From Chrysaora quinquecirrha (lineage: Eukaryota > Cnidaria > Scyphozoa > Semaeostomeae > Pelagiidae): a stretch of DNA of 64,000 nt. The notes below the pieces were generated by a model. That model ran no database searches. It was not told the origin of the DNA and saw only the letters and a program-made list of their open reading frames with translations. How positions within the stretch are numbered: the stretch's first letter is position 1; every line of letters begins with the position of its first letter. The position numbers and the translations under genes were made by a program. The DNA lies in assembly GCA_014526335.1 (NCBI GenBank), contig JACTAT010000013.1, forward strand, positions 4,904,182 to 4,968,181. The letters are read 5' to 3'. This document shows positions 1-9,278 of the stretch, in pieces.

Positions 1-630
1 TATTGTATAAAGAAAGCTATTCAACCAAAAATTTGAACAAAATCTCAGCGAATATCTATCTGAAAGTTGCTTATTGACCAGTTGCTTATGGACAAATCCT
101 ACGATTACCCAATGATACCCCTGCATTTCAAGCGTTGCCGTGCTACTTCCAAACAACACCAAACTTCGAGAAATGCTCTGAGACTCCAAGAACAATTCTA
201 CCTACATCAATGAATCAAGAAATAACAGAAGCACTTCTCAAATATCCATCCCTACCCTACCAATGAAACAATTCAAGACGTTAAAAGACCTCAATCAACT
301 ATCTCCATTAGTCCAAGATCGAAAACAATGGAAGAACTGGGTTGTCACCATTTGGTCCCCAAAAATGATTTGAGTTAAGCACCAAAAATGAGTTAAGCCT
401 CATCCTGTTGAGCCCCCTAAATCGCTAAATTAAGGACCCGGAAATTAAATGTCAAGTTAAGAATGTGATTCAATTCAACTTCTCGAACCCCCCGGTCAAT
501 CACATCATAATCATCATCATCATCATCATAACACAAACGCGGTAGTAAAGTTCAAGTTCAATTCAACCTGTCAATCAATTCAACCTGCGTCAGTCAATGA
601 GTATGCGACAGTTTATATTCCCCCAAAGCT
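1..630. other. No gene recognised; (ATC)n tract
   Basis: No exon or homologous protein is visible here. The only structure is a short ATC trinucleotide tract at about 507-530. A GTTGCTTAT word occurs twice at 66-89 and matches the iterated motif of the MITEs at 29236-29618 and 57232-57618, so a fragment of that family may lie here. Confidence 0.4.
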
Positions 631-960
631 GCGTGTATCAGCAGATCGATCGAAGGAAGAACAAGAACGCAAATACATCGAGTCTGAAGTCTGGAGTGTT
701 AAACTAAGAAAATGCGTTTTCATAGATTCCAAGATTCAGTTTCCGTGCCTGATCTTACAGTTAAAGAAAGCAGAGGCAAACTATTTTGCAATTTTCACAA
801 GAGAAGAATTATCGCATTGCTGCTTTTTCTAATTTAACTGGCTCAGTACTAATATGGCATTTCACCAGGACCAGGACCAAACGTATTTCTCAATTACCCC
901 GGTTTGAAGGTAAGGTTATTATTATCTTAAATTCAGAACGCTCACTAACAGTAACGAGGG
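631..960 (+). pseudogene. Decayed duplicate of M13 peptidase exon 1
   Basis: The block 631-960 aligns with 9194-9515, which is the 5' UTR, first coding exon and start of intron 1 of the M13 gene downstream. The copy starts with ATG at 712 (MRFHRFQDS versus MPFHRFHNS) and keeps the cytoplasmic tail. It has lost 7 nt in the membrane-anchor segment and gained about 12 nt of AGGACC-type duplication after it. The frame therefore breaks at a TAA in the anchor, then resumes in another frame (TGSVLIWHFTR ... RFEG). The splice donor after 909 is intact (GAAG|GTAAGG), in the same phase 1 as the downstream copy. An ATG at 786 lies in the post-shift frame, so a shortened product without the full tail is conceivable. 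No catalytic exons follow this copy. Tandem duplication followed by decay is the simplest reading. Confidence 0.8.
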
Positions 961-1064
961 TCGTTTAGGGGTTCTAAGGGACATAATACGAACATAATAA
1001 TATTAATAATAATAATGACATTATTTAAGTGTCAATGTATTTAGCATTTCTACTAATTGGGGAG

Positions 1065-1225
1065 AGACCATCAGTTATTACCCCAGCCATCTGGGTACCC
1101 ATTTACCGACCTCGGAATGATGTACAGCTGAGTTGGCTGTAGGCTTGTGGAAAGTGGTCCCGACAAGATTCGACCTTACGATCTTGAGCCGAGTACCTTG
1201 ACCACTCGGCCACACAACCTACCAG
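1065..1225 (-). repeat. tRNA-derived SINE
   Basis: Read on the minus strand from about 1222, the sequence begins with a tRNA-like head: box A-like TGGCCGAGTGG, then box B-like GGTCGAATC about 40 nt on. This is a Ser/Leu-tRNA type start. The body then contains GTAAATGGGTACCCAG, a word also present in the SINE at 23868-24050. It lies in intron 1 of the decayed M13 copy. The 3' end is not sharply defined. Confidence 0.6.
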
Positions 1226-2232
1226 GGAACATGAGGGAGCAACTGGACATTGAAAAACTTGGATCAAACAAAATCTTCCCTATCAATCCGCTTGACTATC
1301 AATCTTGAGAATAATCCCACAAAACTCCAGGGAACAAGGGATTTTTTGAAGAAAACAGGGGAACATGCAACCTCCCTAAACGACCTTTAGTAACGCACTC
1401 AGACACTGGTTTACAATTTTAAAAGTTTTGCCGACAAAGACGGATGAATCTCCAGGGTTGCTATTTCCAGAAAAAAGGACCTTGCCAAGCTGATGTACTT
1501 TGCCATTAATTGTTGTCAGTGCGAGAGAATCGTCGATGCCTACCAATTGATATAACGTACCAAGATGAAAATACTGTTGGTAGCTCACATGCCCGATTAT
1601 CCCCAATTATTTGAGACAGCGATTAGGCTTCTACGGCCCTGGACAGAGTTAGCAAAACGCAGCAAAGATATCTTGCTCTAAAGTTGCATACCCCTCCCCG
1701 ACTCAACCCAACTCAACCTAAATGGGACCGGATTTTTTAGGTAAAACTTATAACATAATGTCCCCAACATTTTTGGCGATTATTGTAGTTAGTGTTGCAT
1801 CGAACTTAATTCAAAGTGAAATTGTTTTGCTTTTTTCGGGAAATGGAATTAATTTATGTTTAATTTTACACATGCTAGATAGAAAAAGATATTGTCAGAT
1901 AGCATAAAATTGGATCAAAATGCGACCATATAACGCAACGAAATTCAAATCTTGCTTGAAAATAAATTCGATGCAACCTAAAAGTCGTCTTGTAAACTCC
2001 ACCTTAATTCTAAGAACAGCATTTTTCAAGGAAAGCTTAGTCTTACTCGAAATCAATGGTCTTTGAAATCGGCGATCAATGCGTAGTCATTCAACGTCTT
2101 CGTGGTCCCCAGCAACGGCTGGTTTTCTTCGACTGGTCTTCTTCGACTAAAAAACCAAGAAACATCCGCGAACCATCAGCTCCTCGTTCTAACAGACAGC
2201 CCCTTATTCTGTTATTTACAGTGTAATCAACT

Positions 2233-2395
2233 CACGCTAGCGAATCTATACGCGCTACTGTGGTGGATACATACCACTGTGGTGTATCTTTTGCGTTCCA
2301 TAGTGAATTGTTTGCAAACTGTGGTGGATAAGCACTAGTGTGGTGGGTTATTATGCATGATGCATGTTGTGGTGGTATTTTTTGAGGTATTTTTT
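2233..2395. mobile_element. Left half of CACGCTAGCG fold-back MITE
   Basis: It starts with CACGCTAGCGAATCTATA, the terminal sequence of the elements at 11855, 21984 and 62165, followed by the ACTGTGGTGGATA internal repeats. No opposite terminal repeat is found, so the right half has been lost. Just downstream (2403-2460), sequence homologous to M13 intron 1 (9580-9652) resumes, so the insertion lies inside the duplicated intron. Confidence 0.6.
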
Positions 2396-2458
2396 CACCG
2401 CATTTCTTGGCGAGGAAACTTGCATTTTCGCTGTAGTTTTCTCAGGATTTTATGCCGT

Positions 2459-2795
2459 AAACGTATTTCTTTTTATAAGAAACTCTTTATAAGAAACCCA
2501 GACTCTCGAAATACAAAAAATGTAAGAAACTCCGTACTGGAAATTTTTTACATAGGAAAGTTTTCACCTCAGACAGTGAAAAATGTTCTTTTATATTCCA
2601 CGTTTCTTCTGCAATAAAGCATTTCTGTGACAAGCAGACAAACAGGAAACCCATATGCATTCAAATATGACCGATAAATGGTTCTGGAACATCATTTAGA
2701 CAGAATAACTATGTTCCCAATATGGATACAGTATTCAAGAAACTCTTAAGAAACTTTCAGTGCTCAAAATCTGAAAATTTTTAACATTGTACTTG
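2459..2795. mobile_element. Diverged ATAAG-type MITE, AAGAAAC variant
   Basis: It begins with a T-rich end followed by TATAAGAAAC given twice. AAGAAAC or close variants recur at 2521-2530 and 2740-2757, near a CAGTGCTCAAAATC stretch. This matches the layout of the better-preserved elements at 5207, 10749 and 13840, but the right terminus is not recognisable. Confidence 0.35.
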
Positions 2796-2804
2796 CTATT
2801 CTAG

Positions 2805-3621
2805 AAAAAACATTACCAACAGCAGCATCAGCAACAACAAGGAGACCTTCCACTGCCTCACAATTGGCAATGTCATCAACAGGTGAGCGAAACCTCTACT
2901 GAGTTTTGTTCGAGAATGTAGGGGACCTCTTTTATAGACATAACTCGTAACATTGTACTTGTTGTTCTAGAAAAAACATCACCAACAGCAGCATCAGCAA
3001 CAACAAGGAGACCTTCCACTGCCTCACAATTGGCAATGTCATCAACAGGTGAGCGAAACCTCTACTGAGTTTTGTTCGAGAATGTAGGGGGGCCGGGGGG
3101 GTACTTCCATTGTTCGTTATACTAGACGTGCCGCCCAAATGGGTAACTTTTTCAGCGCCAATTTCCCTACATATGGGTTGATTTTTCGTAAAGAATCTCT
3201 AGACATGGGTAGTAAAATATATAAAAACTTTTAGACATGCATTGTCTTGAAAAGCCTGATAAAAAGTGCGTCTTAGTTCAGCGCAAATGCCTTTTCGCCG
3301 CATTTAGAGTTGACTCAGACGTTAAATTGGGTTCAAATATTTGAGATATTGGTACAAATGGGTAAAAAATTTCGTTTTTCTCTCTATACATAGGTACCAC
3401 GAGTAACAGAATTTATCGGTAGACATTGGTGGGTTTGGAAAACCCGGGCGGCACGTCTAGTCTCTTGAACAATGAAGTACCCCCCAAGAGTAGGGGGACC
3501 TCTTTTATGGACATAACTCGTAACATTGTACTTGTTATTCTAGAAAAAACATCACCCACGGCAGCATCAGCAACAACAAGGAGACCTTCCACTGCTCCAC
3601 AAGTAGCAAAGTCATTAACAG
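2805..3621 (+). pseudogene. Three tandem Ser/Thr-rich stalk exons
   Basis: Three near-identical 78-nt exons lie at 2805-2882, 2971-3048 and 3544-3621. Each is preceded by a TTCTAG or ATTCTAG acceptor and followed by a GTGAGC donor. All are phase 1 at both ends, matching the phase of the M13 first exon, so each could add 26 residues (EKTSPTAASATTRRPSTA...). The peptide is rich in Thr, Ser, Ala and Pro, like a mucin-type juxtamembrane stalk. The surrounding intron is duplicated with each exon (unit about 166 bp), so this is a tandem exon duplication. They follow the broken first exon at 712-909, and no peptidase exon follows before the second first exon at 9279. They may belong to a dead gene copy, or be used from an upstream start that skips exon 9279-9471. 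RNA evidence would decide. Confidence 0.65.
3092..3489. mobile_element. MITE with GGGGGGTACTTC termini
   Basis: The inverted ends are GGGGGGTACTTCCATTGTTC... and its complement, each followed by a CTAGACGTGCCGCCC block. It sits in the intron after the second stalk exon. The paralogous intron at 2883-2970 is the empty site (GTAGGGGACCTC), and GTAGGGGG flanks both sides of the insertion. This gives a duplication of about 8 bp, which fits a hAT-type element. Length is about 398 bp. Confidence 0.65.
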
Positions 3622-4400
3622 GTGAGCTACTTTTAGTTTACATAGAATCGCAAAAAGGGCTCAGGTGTCATTCATTTTTAACCCTTCGCTGAAAGACCCT
3701 ACCCTGCTCACTGTATTAGATGAAAACGAAAACAATGGAGACTGGAAATCAGAGGCGGACTGGCAACGAATATCCAGGGTTGCTACTTCCAATAAAAGGG
3801 CCCGTACCTACAGTAGCTTTTTTATCATATTCGTTGACTGCTGCTGGCTCTTCCCTCAAAAAAATCCATAAGGATGCATTATCGTCATCGTGAGAAATTC
3901 ATTTCACTGAGATATCGTAGCCAGCTAACTCGACCTTCTAAGTTAGCATAATCATAACTTTCGATGTAACACAACTTTTTTGCAATACAGTACCAGAATA
4001 CATTGGGGCTTTTATCAACTGTAGGGTCGCTAGCACCAATGGGGGGGGGGGGCACAAATGAAAATCGGACACGTTCGTAGCAATGTGCGCCGAAGGCGCA
4101 ACTCCATTTAGGGGTCCAGGGCGTGTAGGAACGCTCTAATGACCATTTTGAGCATTTTGAGACCGCTAGACTACAATTTTCGTCGCACTTAAATGAATTT
4201 CTGCCAATCCAAAAGGATCAACCTTATCTCCCATGATTTCTAGAATCTATTTACTGCTTGTTATTGAGACTCGTTGCTACTGCCACGTAAAAAACATACA
4301 AATATAAAAATATTAAAACGTGCGGTCAGAGAGTTTCCCTTCTTTCCATCTCCCTATTCTCTGTGTGGGTCAGAAACAGCTTATGGGCTCAACATACAGT
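3622..4400. other. Gene-free stretch; a short repeated word
   Basis: No further M13 exon is recognised. A phrase CCAGGGTTGCTA(T/C)TTCCA occurs at about 3770 and again at 1453. Its meaning is unknown; it could be a fragment of a shared repeat. Confidence 0.3.
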
Positions 4401-4401
4401 A

Positions 4402-4515
4402 CACGTTTTTTTTATAAGGAACACCTTTATAAAGAACTCGAGGCTGAAAATTCCCAAAAAAATTAAGGAACTTTAAGGAACTGCCGAGGCTCGAATCAAA
4501 AACTAAGAATAATTT
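4402..4515. mobile_element. Single end of an ATAAG-type MITE
   Basis: TA then CACGTTTTTTTTATAAGGAAC begins at 4400. This is the terminal sequence of the TA-flanked family, followed by AAGGAACT repeats and GAGGCTCG words as in the complete copies. No right terminus is seen, so it is truncated. Confidence 0.5.
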
Positions 4516-4703
4516 TTTTCAAGAACAAGACGATTTGTGCGAAAAATACAGTAGCAGAATAACAATGTATTTCCCATCGTTCTTCCAAAAAAGACTCCAT
4601 TTATATTTAAGATTAGAAAATGAAGCAAGTTTATATGAATTTGCTGTAAAAATTAGTATTCAAACATATCTCACGAAAAGGAACAGCATAAGGAAATTCA
4701 GCC

Positions 4704-6548
4704 GTAATGTGGAGGGCTATCATCAGTGATGTGGAGGGATATCATCAGTAATGTGGTGGTTGCGGAGTAATGTGGAGGGCTATCTTGAAGTAATGTGGAG
4801 GGCTATCATCAGTAACGTGGAGGGCTATCTTTCAGTAACGTGGAGGATGTTCAGTAATGTGGAGGACTATCTTTCCGTAATGTGGTGGCTGCGGAGTATT
4901 GTGGAGGGCTATCTTAAAGTAATGTGGAGGGCTATCATCAGTGATGTGGAGGATATCATCAATAATGTGGCGGTTGCGGAGTAATGTGGAGGGCTATCTT
5001 GAAGTAATGTGGAGGGCCTGAGTAATCAAGAAGCACTCGTAGCGGTTGCCGAGAATTTTCGTTTTTAAACGATTCTCATTGACAAGAAATGCAATTCGGA
5101 AGCTAAACCGTGCGTTTTTAGCCATGAGAACCTTCACACTGCTTTAATATTTCATCATATAAGTGTAAGAATCACAGTTTTGGTTCATTTACGTAAAATG
5201 TCTTTACACGCATTTTTTTTATAAGGAAGTGCTTTATAAGGAAGGTAGTACTCGGTTAGGCAAAAACTTAAGGAATTTCTAGTACTGGACCGGAGACTAC
5301 TAAGGAATCTGACTTTTTCTTTAACTTAGCATTTCGATTAAAAAGATGAAGTTTTGAATTAACAGAGCAAGCAATACTTATCGCCAATGGTTTTCAATCA
5401 GTATTCATTTCTACTCGTCTTATGACACCTTTATCAGCTATATTTCCTTGACCGTTGTTTTTAAGAATCACAAAGTAAGAAGTTAAGGAATTGCTAAGGA
5501 ATACTCAATTTTGGCCGTCAGTTAAGGAATTTTCAGTACTGACCCTGAGCCGAACTTCCTTATAAAAAAATGCGTGTAGTGTCAAATTAGATATATTTTA
5601 TTCATGTTTTGTTAATATATATGTATTAGACATTTTACGCAAATAAACCAGACCTGTGATTCTTACACTTATATGATGAAATATTAAAGCAGTGTGAAGG
5701 TTCTCATGGCTAAAAAACGCACGGTTTAGCTTCCGAATTGCATTTCTTGTCACTGAGAATCGTTTAAAAAACGAAAATTCTCGGCGACCGCTACGAGAGT
5801 GCTTCTTGATTACTCGGGCCCTCCACATTACTTCAAGATAGCCCTCCACATTACTCCGCAACCGCCACATTATTGATGATATCCCTCCACATCACTGATG
5901 ATAGCCCTCCACATTACTTTAAGATAGCCTCCACAATACTCCGCAGCCACCACATTACGGAAAGATAGTCCTCCACATTACTGAACATCCTCCACGTTAC
6001 TGAAAGATAGCCCTCCACGTTATTGATGATAGCCTCCACATTACTTCAAGATAGCCCTCCACATTACTCCGCAACCACCACATTACTGATGATATCCTCC
6101 ACATCACTGATGATAGCCTCCACATTACTTTAAGATAGCCTCCACAATACTCCGCAGCCACCACATTACGGAAAGATAGTCCTCCACATTACTGAACATC
6201 CTCCACGTTACTGAAAGATAGCCTCCACGCTACTGATGATAACACTCCACTTTAACTCAAGATAGCCCTCCACAATACTCCGCATCCCACACATTACTGA
6301 TGATATCCTTCCACGTTACTGATGATAGCCTCCACATTACTTTAAGATAGCCTCCACAATACTCCGCAGCCACCACATTACGGAAAGATAGTCCTCCACA
6401 TTACTGAACATCCTCCACATTACTGCAAAAATCCCTCCACCTTACTGATGATATCCCTCCACATTACTGAACACCCTCCACATTACTGCGAAAATCCCTC
6501 CACATTACTGCACATCCTCCACAATACTGCGCAGACATTACCTAGGGT
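4704..6548. mobile_element. Long fold-back element with minisatellite arms
   Basis: The left arm (4704 to about 5206) and right arm (about 5622-6548) are inverted copies. The inner parts are unique-sequence inverted repeats of about 200 bp. The outer parts are arrays of a ~16-25 bp unit (TAATGTGGAGGGCTATC and variants), far longer on the right. The same 12-bp word GGAAATTCAGCC lies immediately outside both ends (4692-4703 and 6549-6560), which looks like a target-site duplication. Another MITE (5207-5576) sits in the loop. No coding capacity is seen. Confidence 0.75.
5207..5576. mobile_element. TA-flanked ATAAG-type MITE, AAGGAA variant
   Basis: The inverted termini are CACGCATTTTTTTTATAAGG at the left and the complement at the right, each next to TA. 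The motif AAGGAA(T) recurs about eight times inside in both orientations. Length is 370 bp. It is closely related to 28055-28301, which is an internally deleted copy, and it is nested in the loop of the fold-back element 4704-6548. Confidence 0.8.
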
Positions 6549-7460
6549 GGAAATTCAGCCTCATTTTGTTGGCCTTTTGTTGAAAAAATTAAGGTTGTTG
6601 GGGAGATGAGAAGCAGTAAGTCCGAGGAAATATTAGTACCCCCGTTTTTGCGGTTAAAGCGCAGGCGTACTAGCTATTTGCGGTCAAAACTTGTAAGCCG
6701 GGTGTCAGTTATTTTGTTGGCAAACGAGGTGGTCAACAAAAAAAATGGAGGGAAATTTTTTGTCCAACCTCAGCTTTGAAGGCGCAAACAAAGCTGTTTA
6801 TTTTGAAATAGGCCTAATCAATAGTTCAAGATATGCTTGCGAAATAAATTATTGAATTGAAATGAATGCGAATTATTGATGTGAGATGACATTGAAAGGT
6901 TGAAAGAAGAAAACAAGAGAGTGACGGACCGGATGGCCTAAGCCTAAGCCAGGCTAGGTACCCTACCTGCTATTGTTAAGCCGATTACCCTACTTGATGT
7001 AAATGCTATCGAACGCACATTAACGCACTGGGATGAACGTATTATGTATTATTAGACACTGAGATTGTATGGTCGAAAATGGTGTTCAAAACACAAACAC
7101 AATAAACTGACTGTGCCAGTGGAAGAACTCTATTTCATTTGGGGCTTTTGGAATCTGTCCATTTCAAAACCAAAAAAGCTGGTTTTCTGCAGAAAGACTT
7201 TCTTCTCTTGGATTCTTCAACTAATTCTTTCTGACAGCTGCTTTCAATCTACATCTTCATATATACTCTGCTATAGTTACTTGTTTCAGTCTGCTCTATC
7301 TGATGACTGAATTCAGGATTGTCAGATAAAAAAGCTTTTTTTAAGTATGCCCAAATATGTCTCTGCTTTTCTGTGCAATCCTGCAGTTTTGTTCCACTAA
7401 AAGAATATCTACTTTAGGTATAGAACTGTTCTTAGTCTGAACTCTACCCATCGGACCTTC
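6549..7460. other. Gene-free stretch
   Basis: Apart from short open frames with no recognisable similarity, nothing could be assigned here. Confidence 0.3.
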
Positions 7461-8560
7461 CTAGCATGGGCAACCCTTAATGGAAACAAAGTTCCAGCTA
7501 GTAGAGCTCCTAGGGTCACTTTCCACCTGTTTTTTCAGCAGCTGATTGTAACGAGAAAAATACTGAGCCAAGCATTTGGCAGCAAAATAACCTAGCATTT
7601 CTACTGAGGAGGGCTTTCTATTATGACCAAAGGCTCTGAGAAGCAAATTAAGACTGTTGTCATTTTGCAATAGAATGCTGGGCTGTCTTGTCAATTCAGA
7701 TGTTATTTTGAATTGACTGGAACTGATGTCAGATTGAAAATTTCTGCCTTGTGAACAATACATATCAATAGCTTTAAAAGATTCAAAAAGTTTTCCGTTT
7801 AATTTTCTGTCTATAAAAAGTGGTTCAACAATAACCGTTGCCAGGCACAATCATCTATAAGATACAATATCACCTTTTCATTAAATGCTTTGCATGCAAG
7901 AGAAAGGGACTTAATGTCACTGAAACTTAGAAAACTTAACACTCTGTTTTAAACTTTTCTGTCTGCAGAGAGCAGCAAACTTGTCATGTTATTATCATGG
8001 TCATTGGAAGAAGAATCACAACTTACAGAATTAATCTGAAAACTGAATTCCCTCTTGTATACTGTCAACTGATCTCTGTAATTATCAAGAGATTGTTTAA
8101 GTTTATAATTATAATGATACCAGTTTGTCCAATGCTGACTACAAATATTGGCTTTAGAGCAGTCACCAATGTTTTCTAGTCTAAAATATGTTATCATGAG
8201 CATTGTACTTTCCCAATCCCATGAATTATGTCCACCACCTCTTATTTTCTTCTTAGCAAAGATTTCAGTTTAATATTAGCAAAACGGTTGGGAATAATGC
8301 ATTTACTTTCTGCCTGCTTCTCAACAATGGTTGATGTGCATTTACTGATATTTTCAATATGCAAGTCAGTCTCATCATAAAATTGTGCATTGTCTGAACT
8401 GTTTCCTGTTTTATGAAAAAGGGGAGAAACTCCAGGAGAAGGAAAGAGCACATTACCTGGCTTTGCAGAGACTGGAGTTGAAACTTTACTCTTTTTTAGA
8501 ACAGCACCTTTAGGAAGATTTAAAGGAACAGAAGAAGAGGAAGATTAATAACAACCAAGT
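7461..8560 (-). pseudogene. F-box-like coding remnant with broken frames
   Basis: Read from about 8545 leftwards, four coding-like segments follow one another in different frames without convincing introns. They are a Ser/Pro/Lys-rich start (SSVPLNLPKGAVLKKSK ...), then about 8240-7950 (GGGHNSWDWESTMLMITYF ...), then about 7950-7810 with an F-box-like stretch (VLSFLSFSDIKSLSLACKAF), then 7810-7461 ending in GCPC and a stop. The F-box reading rests on the Leu-Ser-Phe...Asp-Ile-Lys-Ser-Leu...Cys-Lys pattern; F-boxes link substrates to SCF ubiquitin ligases through SKP1. At least three single-base frame changes are needed, one beside an A-rich run near 8265. It is either an intronless pseudogene or a real gene with assembly indels. 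It is divergently oriented to the M13 gene. Confidence 0.5.
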
Positions 8561-9193
8561 CCCTCAATATCTATCTGAAATGTTTCACTCAAACTCAAAA
8601 ATTCATGAGCATAACACGAGACAAAAGCATCATTTACATGTACCTATGTCCACAACAGCAAGCCATCACAGAACATTCTTGTTTCAAGCCACTGCCGAAT
8701 ACAGTACAATATATTACCATCAAGAGTGCAGCAAGTAGGCCCTTAAATGCTATCAAACAAAATTTGCGATGATAATGGCCTGTTCAATATTGCAACTATC
8801 TAGTCTACGTTCAATACTCACTGTGGTTAAAAACTCTTGTCTTCTTTGTTAAAAAATCATAGTATAATCCTGCACACGGAGACTCGCCATGATGTGAGCC
8901 CTCGGCCAACGCCGAACACACTCTATCTACCTCTACCACAGAAAACCAAACAACACTGATCCGACTAAACTCCAAACAAAATCGTTCACCAGTTTTAAAG
9001 AAAATCCTACGTCCATGGCCTAAACTCACACCACAACAAGTGAAGCTTGCAAGGAGAGAGGAGAGGCACAATTTTTGCGGGAAACCATGTCGTAGATCGC
9101 ATGCGCTTTGACCGCAAAGCCGATTGGTTCGGACAAACCTATTAGTCTTTTGTTCTAAACAATAGAGTTGAAGACTCGTCTCCCCAACAAGTC
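8561..9193. other. 5' flank between F-box remnant and M13 gene
   Basis: This stretch separates two divergently oriented coding regions and probably contains the M13 promoter. No clear TATA box or initiator could be singled out. A 162-codon antisense open frame (8811-9299) overlaps it but has no supporting features. Confidence 0.3.
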
Positions 9194-9278
9194 GCGTGTA
9201 TCCACAGATCGATCGAAGAACAAGAACGTCAAGACAGTCAAGATTCAAGTCTGAAGTCTGGAGTTTTAAATTTTCAAG

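Noticed and set aside
1376..1606. 76-codon minus-strand open frame
   Set aside because: No family recognised and no splice context; left unannotated.
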